Below, piece by piece: positions 18,064-26,174 of a DNA stretch of 49,307 bases. This stretch comes from Acidimicrobiia bacterium (GTDB lineage Bacteria; Actinomycetota; Acidimicrobiia; Spongiisociales; Spongiisociaceae), in the NCBI GenBank assembly GCA_011523395.1, contig WTGW01000084.1:1-49307 (forward strand), written 5' to 3'. The position numbers and the translations under genes are program-made. Positions within the stretch are counted from its first letter, which is position 1. The number at the start of each line of letters is the position of its first letter. The notes below the pieces were generated by a model. That model was not told the origin of the DNA, searched no databases, and was given only the letters and a program-made list of their open reading frames with translations.

Positions 18064-18825
18064 GTGCTGATCGTCAGCGACGTTCATGGAGCTTTCACCG
18101 AATTGGCCCGGGTTGCCTCACGCGGAGGGCCTCTCCTGGTGCTGGGGGATCTGCTCAACTTCGTGGATTACCGCACCGGCCGGGGCATCGCCGCCGACGT
18201 GTACGGCTCCGAGTACGCCCTCGAGTTCATCCGTAACCGAAGGACCGGCGACTGGCCGGCCAACCGCAGGCTGTGGCGCCGCGTCCAGGAGGGACGGGAG
18301 TTCGATCTGGCCGAACGCATCCGAGCCGAGGTACGCCGCCAGTACCGGGCGGCGAGCCGGGCGCTGCTTCCGGCCGAGCAGGCCTACGTGATATACGGCA
18401 ACGTGGACTGGCCGGAGGAGATGGCGGCAGCGCTGGCGGATGAGGTCATGCTGGTGGATGGCGAGGTGGTCGAGATCGAGGGCTACTCGGTCGGGTTCGC
18501 CGGCGGAGGGGTGCCGACCCCGGCCCGGGCCCGGGGTGAGGTGTCGCACGAGGCGATGGCCACCAAGCTCGATGCTCTGGGACCGGTGGACATTCTCTGC
18601 ACCCATGTCGCCCCCTCGGTGGCGCCGCTCCGCCGGGACGTGGTGACGGGCATGCTGGAGCGGTCGTCCCCGGTGGTGCTGGACTACCTAGCGACCCACC
18701 GGCCCCGTTACCACTACTTCGGTGACATCCACCAGCCCCAGGCACACGAGTGGCGGGTGGGACGTACCGTCTGCCGCAATGTCGGTTACTTCCGGGCCAC
18801 GGCCCGCGCGGTGCGCCACCGCTGA
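18064..18825 (+). CDS. Metallophosphoesterase family protein
   Basis: 253 residues from a GTG; an in-frame stop just upstream rules out a longer form. The calcineurin-like metal motifs appear in order: LIVSDVHG at residue 2, LVLGDLLNF near 26, IYGNVDWP near 103, CTHVAPS near 182 and YFGDIHQPQ near 220. The fold binds two metals and hydrolyses phosphate mono- or diesters. The last three motifs (GNxD, H, GDIH) resemble the YfcE/ICC-type enzymes, but substrate cannot be predicted. It is divergent from ilvD and 30 bases before the helicase. Confidence 0.85.
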   Translation: MLIVSDVHGAFTELARVASRGGPLLVLGDLLNFVDYRTGRGIAADVYGSEYALEFIRNRRTGDWPANRRLWRRVQEGREFDLAERIRAEVRRQYRAASRALLPAEQAYVIYGNVDWPEEMAAALADEVMLVDGEVVEIEGYSVGFAGGGVPTPARARGEVSHEAMATKLDALGPVDILCTHVAPSVAPLRRDVVTGMLERSSPVVLDYLATHRPRYHYFGDIHQPQAHEWRVGRTVCRNVGYFRATARAVRHR

Positions 18826-18843
18826 AGTGTCACCGTCCGGTGG

Positions 18844-18849
18844 TACGTT
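18844..18849 (+). promoter_or_regulatory. -10 box for leaderless helicase mRNA
   Basis: TACGTT is followed by six bases and the ATG at 18856, with no Shine-Dalgarno sequence. It is the same geometry as the NYN and histidine phosphatase genes, and suggests the helicase can be transcribed on its own. Confidence 0.5.
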
Positions 18850-18855
18850 GTCGGC

Positions 18856-21468
18856 ATGGTGTTCCCGGGGCCGGTAGAGCTGGGGCGCGGGGTGGTCGTC
18901 AACCCCGGCGACCCCGATCCGATCGAAGGGCTGCCCAGGGTGCGCGTGGACCAGGACCTGCTGGACTCGCCCGAGTTGCTGGCCGGGACGGTGGACCGGC
19001 TCCATCGGGGCTGGTCGGCCAGAGAGCCGGTAGCGGTCGAACTGGCTGTCGACCAGGAGGAACTCCGCCGCCCGGTCATGGAGGAGCGCCCGCTGTGGCA
19101 GCTCGGGACGGACTTCACCATCCTCAGGGAGCGGCTCCACTTCCTGGTCTGGGCCAACAACTGGGATTGCCGCAGGGACACCCCGGTGTGGTGGTGGGGC
19201 TCGAAGGCCGCCGGGCTGGGCGCCGCCGAGGGTGGCCCCGCCGACATTGTCCTCCGGAACGGCGAGCCGGCCTGGGTGGACGGAGGCCCGCGGGAGCCGC
19301 TCGACCTGCCTGTGGTGCATGCCGAGTCGGTCTCGATGGGCCGTCTCCGTCCGGGCGGCTCGCCGGCAAGGCTCGACCCGGAACTGGATCCCGCCCAGCG
19401 GGCGGCCGTCGAGCACGGCGCCGGCCCCGCCCGCATCATCGCCACCGCCGGATCGGGTAAGACCCGGACCCTCCTGGCCCGGCTAGCCCACCTGGTCGAC
19501 CACCGGGGGGTCGAGCCGGGCCTGGTGACCGCGGTCGCCTACAACAACCGGGCCGCGGCACAGATGAGGGAGCGTCTGGCGAGGCAGGACCTCCACATCC
19601 GGACCATCCACTCCCTCGGGTGGGCGATAGTCAGGGAAGCCCTGCCGGACGCCCGCCTCCTCGACGAAGGAGAGGTCCGGGGACGTCTTCGGGGACTCGT
19701 ACCGAGCCGGCCCGTTCTCAACAAGGACGTGATCGGCCCCTACCTGGAGGCATTGTCGGACGCCCGCCTGGGACTGGCGGATCCGGCCGAGGTGGAGGAG
19801 GGCCGCGACGACATCCCGGGCTTCGCGGAGGTCTTCAGGCGCTACCGCTACCGGCTCGAACGGCACGGCCTGGTGGACTACGACGAGCAGATCTACCGAG
19901 CCATAGAGCTGCTGCTCCGGGATCCCGACCTCCGGGCTCGTTGGCAGTCCCGATGCAGGCACCTGCTGGTCGACGAGTTCCAGGACCTCACACCCGCCTA
20001 CGTGTTGTTGCTCCGGGTGCTGTCGTCGCCGTGCCTCAACGTGTTCGGGGTCGGGGATGACGACCAGACCATCTACGGGTATGCGGGGGCGGACCCGCGC
20101 TTCCTGGTGGACTTCGACCGCCTCTTCCCGGGGGCGGCGGAGCACGCCCTGGAAGTGAACTACCGGTCGCCGGCGGCTGTGATCGGCGCCGGAAACCATC
20201 TGCTCGTCCGCAACCGGGTCCGGGTGCCGAAGGCCGTCAGGCCGGCGCCCGGCTCGCCGGACGGGACCGACCGCCTCCTGATCCTCGAGCGGCCCGATCC
20301 GGAAGTGACCGGGGAGGCGATCGACCGGGTTCGCGCCTGGCTGGCGGACGGCGTCCCTCCCGGTGAGGTGGCGGTGCTGGCCCGGATCAATTCGGCCCTC
20401 CTCCCCGTGCTGGCCGGGTTGGACCGGGCCGGGCTGCCGTTGAACTCCAGGATCGAACCCGGACTGCTCGACCGGTCGGTGATGAGGTCGGTGCTGGCCT
20501 GGATTCGCCTGGGGCTCCGCCCGGAGGAGATGGGGCGCCTGGACCTGCTACAGGCGGTCCGCCGCCCCTCCCGGGGCCTCAACCGCCTGGCGGACCGGCG
20601 CCTACAACTCGGTGCGTACTCGCTGGCGGATCTCGGGGAGCTGGCCGAGGGCTTGGAGGGACGCCAGGCGGAGGCATGGCTCACGTGGGTTCATGACATC
20701 GCCGGGCTGGCCGGCAAGGCAAGGGACGGAAAGGTCGGCCCCGTGCTCCGGCGGCTGATCGATGGCATCGGTCTGGGACGGTCGGCCCACCTGCTGGATC
20801 GCAACCGGACCCGGGTGGACAAGGCCGGTCACGCCGACGACCTGGTGGCGCTCCTTCGCACGGCCTCGGTGTACCGCGAGGTGGGGACGTTCGAGGAGGA
20901 GCTGCGGGCGGTGCTGGCGCGACACCGCGGCGGCGGAGAGGTCCGGGACGGTGTCACGCTCTCCACGGTCCACCGGGTCAAGGGCATGGAGTGGGACCGG
21001 GTGCTGGTATTCGGGGCCGATCGGGGCCTGATGCCCCATGACCTGTCGGAGAACGTTGAGGAGGAGCGCCGGATCCTCTACGTCGCCATCACCCGAGCCC
21101 GCCGGCAGGCCGTGGTGGTGGCCGACGCTCGCCGTCCCTCGCGGTTCCTTGCCGAGATGCGAGGCCGGCCGCCTCGGGAGACCCGGAGCTCCACCGCGCG
21201 GGCGCCGGCCGCGGCGAAGGCAACCGCTACACCGGTGGGGGTCGATCCCGAGTTGTTCGAGAGGCTCAAGACCTGGCGTCGCGACAGGTCCAGGGCGCTC
21301 GAGGTCCCGGCCTACCGCCTCTTCTCGAATCGAACTCTCGAGGAGATAGCGGCCCGACGGCCGCGGGACGAGCAAGAATTGCTGGCGGTGAACGGGGTCG
21401 GTCCTACTAAGTTGGCACTATTCGGGGAAGAGGTGCTGGAGATCGTGCGGGAGAGTCCCCCGTCCTGA
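18856..21468 (+). CDS. UvrD/Rep-family DNA helicase with HRDC domain (UvrD2-like)
   Basis: 870 residues. Superfamily 1A motifs are complete: Walker A ATAGSGKTRTLL near residue 195, AYNNRAAAQMRERL (Ia), LLVDEFQDLTPAY (II), GDDDQTIYGYAGADP (III), VNYRSP (IV), STVHRVKGMEWDRVLVFG (V) and RRILYVAITRAR (VI). The C-terminal 70 residues are an HRDC domain (AYRLFSNRTLEEIAARRP). This arrangement is that of actinobacterial UvrD2, a DNA repair translocase. Unusual is a 185-residue N-terminal extension before the helicase core, with a Trp-rich patch (DTPVWWWGS); I do not recognise this domain. Confidence 0.9.
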   Translation: MVFPGPVELGRGVVVNPGDPDPIEGLPRVRVDQDLLDSPELLAGTVDRLHRGWSAREPVAVELAVDQEELRRPVMEERPLWQLGTDFTILRERLHFLVWANNWDCRRDTPVWWWGSKAAGLGAAEGGPADIVLRNGEPAWVDGGPREPLDLPVVHAESVSMGRLRPGGSPARLDPELDPAQRAAVEHGAGPARIIATAGSGKTRTLLARLAHLVDHRGVEPGLVTAVAYNNRAAAQMRERLARQDLHIRTIHSLGWAIVREALPDARLLDEGEVRGRLRGLVPSRPVLNKDVIGPYLEALSDARLGLADPAEVEEGRDDIPGFAEVFRRYRYRLERHGLVDYDEQIYRAIELLLRDPDLRARWQSRCRHLLVDEFQDLTPAYVLLLRVLSSPCLNVFGVGDDDQTIYGYAGADPRFLVDFDRLFPGAAEHALEVNYRSPAAVIGAGNHLLVRNRVRVPKAVRPAPGSPDGTDRLLILERPDPEVTGEAIDRVRAWLADGVPPGEVAVLARINSALLPVLAGLDRAGLPLNSRIEPGLLDRSVMRSVLAWIRLGLRPEEMGRLDLLQAVRRPSRGLNRLADRRLQLGAYSLADLGELAEGLEGRQAEAWLTWVHDIAGLAGKARDGKVGPVLRRLIDGIGLGRSAHLLDRNRTRVDKAGHADDLVALLRTASVYREVGTFEEELRAVLARHRGGGEVRDGVTLSTVHRVKGMEWDRVLVFGADRGLMPHDLSENVEEERRILYVAITRARRQAVVVADARRPSRFLAEMRGRPPRETRSSTARAPAAAKATATPVGVDPELFERLKTWRRDRSRALEVPAYRLFSNRTLEEIAARRPRDEQELLAVNGVGPTKLALFGEEVLEIVRESPPS

Positions 21469-21550
21469 ACGGGCGACATCCCCCGAGCGCCTATCGGTAA
21501 CGAGGGGTGATCACGGTGTCCCCGCCGGTTCGGAAGGATGGGTCCAGCGA

Positions 21551-21985
21551 GTGTCCAGGTCGACTCTCCAAGCCATTGAGATAGACGCCCCACCGGCCAG
21601 GTGTTTCGAAGTGGCGGCCGATGTGGAGGCCTTTCCCGAATGGGCGGGCGGTGTGCGGCAGGTCTCGGTCCACGAGAAGGACGCCGATGGCCGGCCCGTC
21701 AGAGCCACCCTCGTGGTGGATGCCATGATCCGCCAGATCGAGGTCACCTTCCGCTACACCTACGACCCGCCCCACACGATCCGCTGGACCGCCGAGCCGG
21801 GCCGGGATGTCCTCGAGTTGGAAGGATCGTACGAGTTCCGCGAGCTCGGAGAGGGGACCACGGCCGTCTACATGCTGAGGGTGGTGCCCGGATTCGACAT
21901 CCCGGGATACCTCCTCAGCCAGGCCGAGAAGCAGATCGTGGGCACGGCCCTGCGGGGGCTGCGGAAGCGGGCCGAAGGGAGCTGA
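21551..21985 (+). CDS. SRPBCC (START-like) family protein
   Basis: 144 residues from a GTG. The pattern IEIDAPPARCFEVAADVEAFPEWAGGV at the N-terminus and a C-terminal helix (YLLSQAEKQIVGTALRGL) is that of the polyketide cyclase/COQ10 group of SRPBCC lipid-binding folds. Members bind hydrophobic ligands; the closest pattern is the actinobacterial cyclase-like proteins with unknown ligands. It follows the helicase by 82 bases with no clear terminator. Confidence 0.8.
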   Translation: MSRSTLQAIEIDAPPARCFEVAADVEAFPEWAGGVRQVSVHEKDADGRPVRATLVVDAMIRQIEVTFRYTYDPPHTIRWTAEPGRDVLELEGSYEFRELGEGTTAVYMLRVVPGFDIPGYLLSQAEKQIVGTALRGLRKRAEGS

Positions 21986-22023
21986 CCACTGCGGCTCGGT
22001 CCGGTGGCAACATGGACGGTCCG

Positions 22024-22031
22024 TATACGAT
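22024..22031 (+). promoter_or_regulatory. Candidate -10 region for the MNT/HEPN pair
   Basis: TATACGAT offers two overlapping -10 hexamers (TATACG, TACGAT). A purine-rich GGAGAAGGGA site lies between it and the ATG at 22070. No good -35 was seen. Confidence 0.4.
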
Positions 22032-22069
22032 AAGGGCCGGGGATCCGCCTGCCGGAGAAGGGATCGGGC

Positions 22070-22453
22070 ATGGATGATTCCACCGAACTCAATGTCACCG
22101 AGCTCGAAGATCCGTGGTCAACGCGGGAAGAAGCGATGGCGACCGCCCGGTCGGTGGCCGAACGGGCGCGGGAGAAATACGGCGACGTCCTGGAGAGCGT
22201 GTGGCTTTACGGCTCTCGGGCGCGCGGAGACCATTGGAATGAATCGGATCTGGACTTGCTCCTGGTCACGTCGGAGAGAACACCCAGGCGGGACGACCGG
22301 TACAGCACCTTGGTGAAGGATGTATTCATGGAATACGTCGGCACGGCGAAGGGTGGATTCATCGAGATCCATGTGTGCCACACCGAGCAGTTCGAGAAAT
22401 GGGACACCATGTTCTACCGGAACGTCCGCGCCGAGGCGTTGCGCGTGGCATGA
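22070..22453 (+). CDS. Minimal nucleotidyltransferase (MNT), antitoxin-like
   Basis: 127 residues. The polymerase-beta-type catalytic motif GSRARGDHWNESDLDLLLV is intact (GS and DxD), and a third acidic position is possible in GGFIEIHV. In MntA/HepT-type systems such a protein AMPylates and inactivates the HEPN ribonuclease encoded next door. The stop overlaps the ATG of the following HEPN frame by four bases (ATGA), the usual layout of these pairs. Confidence 0.8.
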   Translation: MDDSTELNVTELEDPWSTREEAMATARSVAERAREKYGDVLESVWLYGSRARGDHWNESDLDLLLVTSERTPRRDDRYSTLVKDVFMEYVGTAKGGFIEIHVCHTEQFEKWDTMFYRNVRAEALRVA

Positions 22454-22862
22454 CCTACGTGGAGGAAGCCTTCGCTCTGGTGGCCACGCCGACGATACCC
22501 TCCGTCACGCCCGGATCAATCACCGGGAAGGGCTTTACCGTGTCGCCGTGTCGTTGGCCTACTACGCCGCCTTTTATGCCGCCCAGGCGGTGATCGCGTA
22601 TAACAGGGAAGGACCCAAGTCCCACCAAGGCGTGAGGAACTTGTTCGGACGGATGGCGGTGCAGGGCTCCGACTTCCCTGGTGAGGTGGCGGGCTTGCTC
22701 TCGGACCTGGCCAAGAGCCGGGTTGAGGCCGACTACGACCACGCCACCATGGACAGGTGGAAGGAGCCGGACGCTTCGGAGGCAATGGAGCAGGCCCGTC
22801 TGTTCATAAGCGAGGTGCATGCCTGGTTCGAGCGCCATCACCAACCCGAGGCTTCAGGCTAG
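22450..22862 (+). pseudogene. HEPN-domain protein, toxin-like, with apparent frameshift
   Basis: The ATG overlapping the MNT stop begins MTYVEEAFALVA and then loses similarity. From about 22,490 the next frame reads DDTLRHARINHREGLYRVAVSLAYYAAFYAAQAVIAY onward to the TAG at 22862, a typical HEPN four-helix domain with SRVEADYDH, a candidate Rx6H ribonuclease motif. Joining the two needs one missing base between about 22,484 and 22,490. Either the toxin is broken, the base is an assembly error, or the frame is shifted during translation. A shorter product from an internal start would lack the first helix. Confidence 0.65.
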
Positions 22863-22876
22863 AGACCCTGGACGCG

Positions 22877-22910
22877 CCCGTTCCGGCGTCGGAGGGTACG
22901 CCGGAACGGG
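22877..22910. terminator. Hairpin between convergent HEPN and hsp20
   Basis: A perfect 13-bp inverted repeat, CCCGTTCCGGCGT and ACGCCGGAACGGG, with an 8-base loop, sits 15 bases after the HEPN stop. It is followed by a run of ten G (22908-22917). There is no U-run on either strand, so it would be a GC-only bidirectional terminator. The G-run is an assembly or polymerase slippage risk. Confidence 0.6.
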
Positions 22911-22953
22911 GGGGGGGAGGGTCTTGTCTGGTCTCAGATGACGGACGGAGCGC

Positions 22954-23397
22954 TCAAGGAGCCTCGATCCGGATGGTCCTGGGGAGGACATCGGGTTGCT
23001 TCTGGACCACCACCTCCAGGATGCCGTTGGCCAGCCGGGCGGTCACCTGGTCGCTGTCCACATTCCCGGCCAGCGTGATGGAGCGGGAGAATCCGCCATC
23101 CGCCAACTCCCGGTGCAGGTAGGCGGAGCCCTCCGGCAATTGGTGGGTACGGGAGCCCTTGACGGTCAGCACGCTGTCCTCGACCGTGACCTCGAGGTCG
23201 GCCAACTCGAATCCGGGGATCTCGAAACGGGCCGTGATGTCGGTGCTGGACTCGATGACGTCCACTCGGGGCACCAGGGTCGGCTCCTCCAGCCGATCGC
23301 GGGTGCTCAAAGGATGGGTCCCGGCGAAGGGAAAGCTCTCGAACAGAGACTCGATGTCCGGGACGAACTTGAAGGGTCGGGTGCGTACCAGCTGCAT
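22954..23397 (-). CDS. Hsp20/alpha-crystallin family small heat-shock protein
   Basis: 147 residues. A short N-terminal arm (FKFVPDIESLFESFP) precedes the alpha-crystallin domain starting at PRVDVIESSTDITARFEIPG; the typical EDSVLTVKGSR strand and GGFSRSITLAGNVDSDQVTARLANGILEV block follow. The C-terminal IRIEAP replaces the usual IxI tail. It is an ATP-independent holdase chaperone. An AGAAGGAG site is five to ten bases before the ATG. The upstream region is AT-rich, but no HspR (HAIR) palindrome was seen. Confidence 0.92.
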   Translation of the reverse strand: MQLVRTRPFKFVPDIESLFESFPFAGTHPLSTRDRLEEPTLVPRVDVIESSTDITARFEIPGFELADLEVTVEDSVLTVKGSRTHQLPEGSAYLHRELADGGFSRSITLAGNVDSDQVTARLANGILEVVVQKQPDVLPRTIRIEAP

Positions 23398-23460
23398 CTG
23401 CGTGCTCCTTCTCTCTGATTGTGGTGGGATCGGCCCGTCGGACCGCCCACCGGTGCTTGC

Positions 23461-23520
23461 TAGTCATATAATCTAACATATATCTGCTGAGATTTCTTCC
23501 CGATTAGACCTAACTTTTTC
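23461..23520. promoter_or_regulatory. AT-rich control region between hsp20 and the ROK gene
   Basis: This 60-bp stretch is much more AT-rich than its surroundings, with TATAAT on the plus strand (23467-23472) and TAGATT/TTATAT on the minus strand. It contains the palindrome TTAGACCTAA (23504-23513). Likely holds the hsp20 promoter; exact boxes cannot be fixed. Confidence 0.4.
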
Positions 23521-23642
23521 CGGACTCCTGTGAATCGGGCCGGATTTGCCGGCGTTGACGAACACCGGGATCTGAGCGACCGGGTCCGTGGGTCCGGTCA
23601 AGATCCGGAGCAGTCGTCCTCCGAGATGGGACGCCGAGCCCG

Positions 23643-23687
23643 TAATCTGTGGGAGTGGCCCGAGAACCAACCTGGCGCCGAGGCTGA
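23643..23687 (+). promoter_or_regulatory. -10 box and mini-ORF leading into the ROK gene
   Basis: TAATCT (23643-23648) is followed by six bases and a GTG at 23655 that opens a 10-codon frame ending in TGA at 23685-23687. The A of this stop is the A of the ROK ATG (TGATG). The ROK start itself has no Shine-Dalgarno, so a leaderless mini-ORF may feed ribosomes to it by re-initiation. Confidence 0.4.
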
Positions 23688-24625
23688 TGGACGACCCTGA
23701 CCTGACCCTGGGTATCGATCTGGGCGGGACCAAGATGGCGTTCGCTCATGTCGACGCGCGCGGTGAGATCGTGAAGCACCTGATGATGCCCCGGCCTGCC
23801 ACGGCCGCCGAGATGGAGACCGTGCCGGTCGAGGTGGCGCACTCCCTGCTCGGTCCCCGCGTCAAGGCGGTCGGGATCGGCGCCGCCGGCCTGGTGGACG
23901 CCGAGGCGGGGATCCTGGTCTGGGGTCCCAACGTGGAGGGCCGTGAGGTTCGTTTCCGGGAGATCTTCGAGGCCGAATTGGGCCTTCCCACCGTGGTCGA
24001 CAACGACGCCAACGTCTCCGGCCTGGCCGAGGCGCGGGTGGGTGCAGCCCGGGGTTACCGGCACGTCTGCATGATCACCCTCGGGACCGGCATCGGCGGT
24101 GCGTGGATCATCGACGGCCGCCCCTACCGCGGGCGCGGGTTCGCCGGAGAGGTGGGGCACATCCCCGTGGATGTCGGAGGGCCCCGCTGCACGTGCGGCC
24201 AGAGAGGATGCTGGGAGACATTCGCCTCGGGACGCCGGCTCGATCAGATGGCCCGGGACCTGGCTGCGGCGCGTCCGGGAGGGCTGGTCGCCAAGCTGGC
24301 CCTCGGGGAGTCGCCGGCCGGACGGCACCTGACCCGGGCCGCGACGGAAGGCGATCCCGACGCCGTCGTAGCGCTTCAGGAGGTGGCCATGTGGTTGGGG
24401 GTCGGCATCGCCGGGCTGGTGGCGGCCATGGATCCCGAGATCGTGGTCGTCGGCGGGGGCGTGTCGGAGGTCGGGGGCCTGTTCCTGGATGCCGCCCGCG
24501 ACTCGTTCCGGGATGCGCTGGAGGGATCCGACCACCGGGACCCGACGCCGATAGTATGCGCTGCCCTCAAGGAGGACGCCGGCGTCATCGGCGCCGGACT
24601 TCACGCCCGGGAGAGCCTGCTGTGA
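23687..24625 (+). CDS. ROK-family sugar kinase (glucokinase-like)
   Basis: 312 residues from the ATG at 23687; the track's longer N-terminus (23588) has no family similarity. LTLGIDLGGTKMAF is the phosphate-1 ATP motif, VVDNDANVSGLAEA and ITLGTGIGGAWI the sugar and ATP contacts, and GHIPVDVGGPRCTCGQRGCWE holds the catalytic-region His and the CxCGxxGCxE zinc motif that defines ROK kinases. It lacks an N-terminal helix-turn-helix, so it is a kinase and not a ROK repressor. Glucose is the most likely substrate in Actinobacteria, but this is inference. It overlaps the next gene by four bases (GTGA). Confidence 0.88.
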   Translation: MDDPDLTLGIDLGGTKMAFAHVDARGEIVKHLMMPRPATAAEMETVPVEVAHSLLGPRVKAVGIGAAGLVDAEAGILVWGPNVEGREVRFREIFEAELGLPTVVDNDANVSGLAEARVGAARGYRHVCMITLGTGIGGAWIIDGRPYRGRGFAGEVGHIPVDVGGPRCTCGQRGCWETFASGRRLDQMARDLAAARPGGLVAKLALGESPAGRHLTRAATEGDPDAVVALQEVAMWLGVGIAGLVAAMDPEIVVVGGGVSEVGGLFLDAARDSFRDALEGSDHRDPTPIVCAALKEDAGVIGAGLHARESLL

Positions 24626-25032
24626 TACGTGACTGGTTGGAAGCAAGGATGGCGGATGAGCGCACGCGAGCGCTCATCCGGGAGGCGGTCATGCTGGTGC
24701 CCAACGTGGGCAAGCTGGTGGCTCGCCTAGCCGGGGATCCCCGCGTGCCGGCCCGCGCCAAGATCTTTGCCGGGATAGCCGCGGCCTACGCCCTCTCGCC
24801 GATCGACGTGGTACCCGACTTCATTCCCGTGCTGGGCAAGACCGACGACATCCTGCTGATGGCCCTGGCGTTGCGCCACGTCATCGAGGAGGTGGGTGTG
24901 GCGGTGGTAAGGGAGCACTGGGACGGCCCCGACCAGGCACTCACCGTGATGATCGACCTGATCAGCGCTATCGCCGACACCGTTCCGAGGCCGATACGCA
25001 TGGCCCTCAACCGTTACCTCCGCGCCGGTTGA
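24622..25032 (+). CDS. YkvA-like DUF1232 membrane protein
   Basis: 136 residues. The track shows a much longer frame starting at 24103, but everything before VIRDWLEARM is a shadow of the ROK gene; the real start is the GTG at 24622 in a GTGA overlap. AKIFAGIAAAYALSPIDVVPDFIPVLGKTDDILLMALALRHV is the DUF1232 signature, with its SPIDxxPD motif. Function is unknown. Probably co-transcribed with the ROK kinase. Confidence 0.85.
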   Translation: MIRDWLEARMADERTRALIREAVMLVPNVGKLVARLAGDPRVPARAKIFAGIAAAYALSPIDVVPDFIPVLGKTDDILLMALALRHVIEEVGVAVVREHWDGPDQALTVMIDLISAIADTVPRPIRMALNRYLRAG

Positions 25033-25093
25033 ACCGAGCGGCCGGGCGCCGGCGCGGTAACCGTGTGGCGGGACGTCAGGTCGAAGATCAACA

Positions 25094-26026
25094 GTGAGGT
25101 ACGCGGTTCTGTTTCCGGGCCAGGGAAGCCAGCGGGTGGGCATGGGCGCCGATCTCTTCGACGCTCGTCCCGACCGGCTGGTCGACGCGTCGGACCGCGT
25201 GCTGGGATGGTCCCTCCGAGAGGTGTGCCTGGACGGGCCGGAGGAGAAGCTGACCGCCACCGAACACGCCCAACCGGCCCTCTACGCCCTGGCGTACCAG
25301 CTCTGGACGGAACTCAGCGAACGGGTGGCTCGCCCCCCGGCGGCGGCCGCGGGGCACTCGCTCGGGGAGTACACGGCGCTGGCGGCGGCCGGAGCCTTCT
25401 CGTTCGAGACCGGGCTCGGGCTGGTGGACCGGAGAGCCCGCGCCATGGCTGACGCGGTGGCTCGGGTGGGTTCCGGAATGGCCGCACTCCTAGGCGTGTC
25501 GGATGAGGTGGCCCGCCAGGTCGCCGCCGAGCGGAGGCGCGAGGGCGGCAGGCTCTGGGTGGCCAACCTCAACGCCCCGGGCCAGGTGGTGGCGGCCGGC
25601 GCGCTCGACGACATCGGCTGGCTGGTCGGCAACGCCCGTGACCTGGGCATCCGGCGGGCGATCCAACTCGACGTGGCGGGGGCCTTCCATACCCCGCTCA
25701 TGGAACCGGCGGTGTCGAGGCTGGCCGACGCGCTTGTCGGCGTGGGGATCCGCCCCCTCGCCTTCCCCGTATGGGCCAACGTGACCGCCCGACCTATGGA
25801 TGGGGAAGATGTCAAGGAGTTGCTCGGCCTCCAGATCACCGCGCCGGTGCGGTTCGGGGAGACCCTCCGGGGTATGGCGGACGCCGGGATCGAAGCCTTC
25901 GTCCACGTCGGTCCCGGGGACGTGACGGCCGGCCTGGCCAGGCGGGCCGTCCGGGGATGCCGGGTCCTGGTTGCGTCGTCCATTTCGGAGGTCGAGGAGG
26001 TCGCCAGCCGCCTCGACCGGCCATGA
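25094..26026 (+). CDS. fabD: Malonyl-CoA:ACP transacylase
   Basis: 310 residues from a GTG. The N-terminal GQGSQ oxyanion motif, the nucleophile elbow GHSLGE near residue 90, and the catalytic His region GAFHTPLM near 200 are all present. It loads malonyl groups onto acyl carrier protein and is the first gene of a fabD-fabH-fabG-acpP-fabF operon, the standard actinobacterial order for type II fatty acid synthesis. Confidence 0.95.
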   Translation: MRYAVLFPGQGSQRVGMGADLFDARPDRLVDASDRVLGWSLREVCLDGPEEKLTATEHAQPALYALAYQLWTELSERVARPPAAAAGHSLGEYTALAAAGAFSFETGLGLVDRRARAMADAVARVGSGMAALLGVSDEVARQVAAERRREGGRLWVANLNAPGQVVAAGALDDIGWLVGNARDLGIRRAIQLDVAGAFHTPLMEPAVSRLADALVGVGIRPLAFPVWANVTARPMDGEDVKELLGLQITAPVRFGETLRGMADAGIEAFVHVGPGDVTAGLARRAVRGCRVLVASSISEVEEVASRLDRP

Positions 26027-26174
26027 GCCCGCACCGCCATTCCACAGACAGACCACCTACTAGAGTTGCCTGCGCGAGGCCCTGCCGGCCTGCCCATCCA
26101 TCCGAAGAAGGGGCTTCCCTGTCGTATCGATGCCTGCCGGCGAACCAGGCCGGCCGCCATGAGAAGAGGGATGG

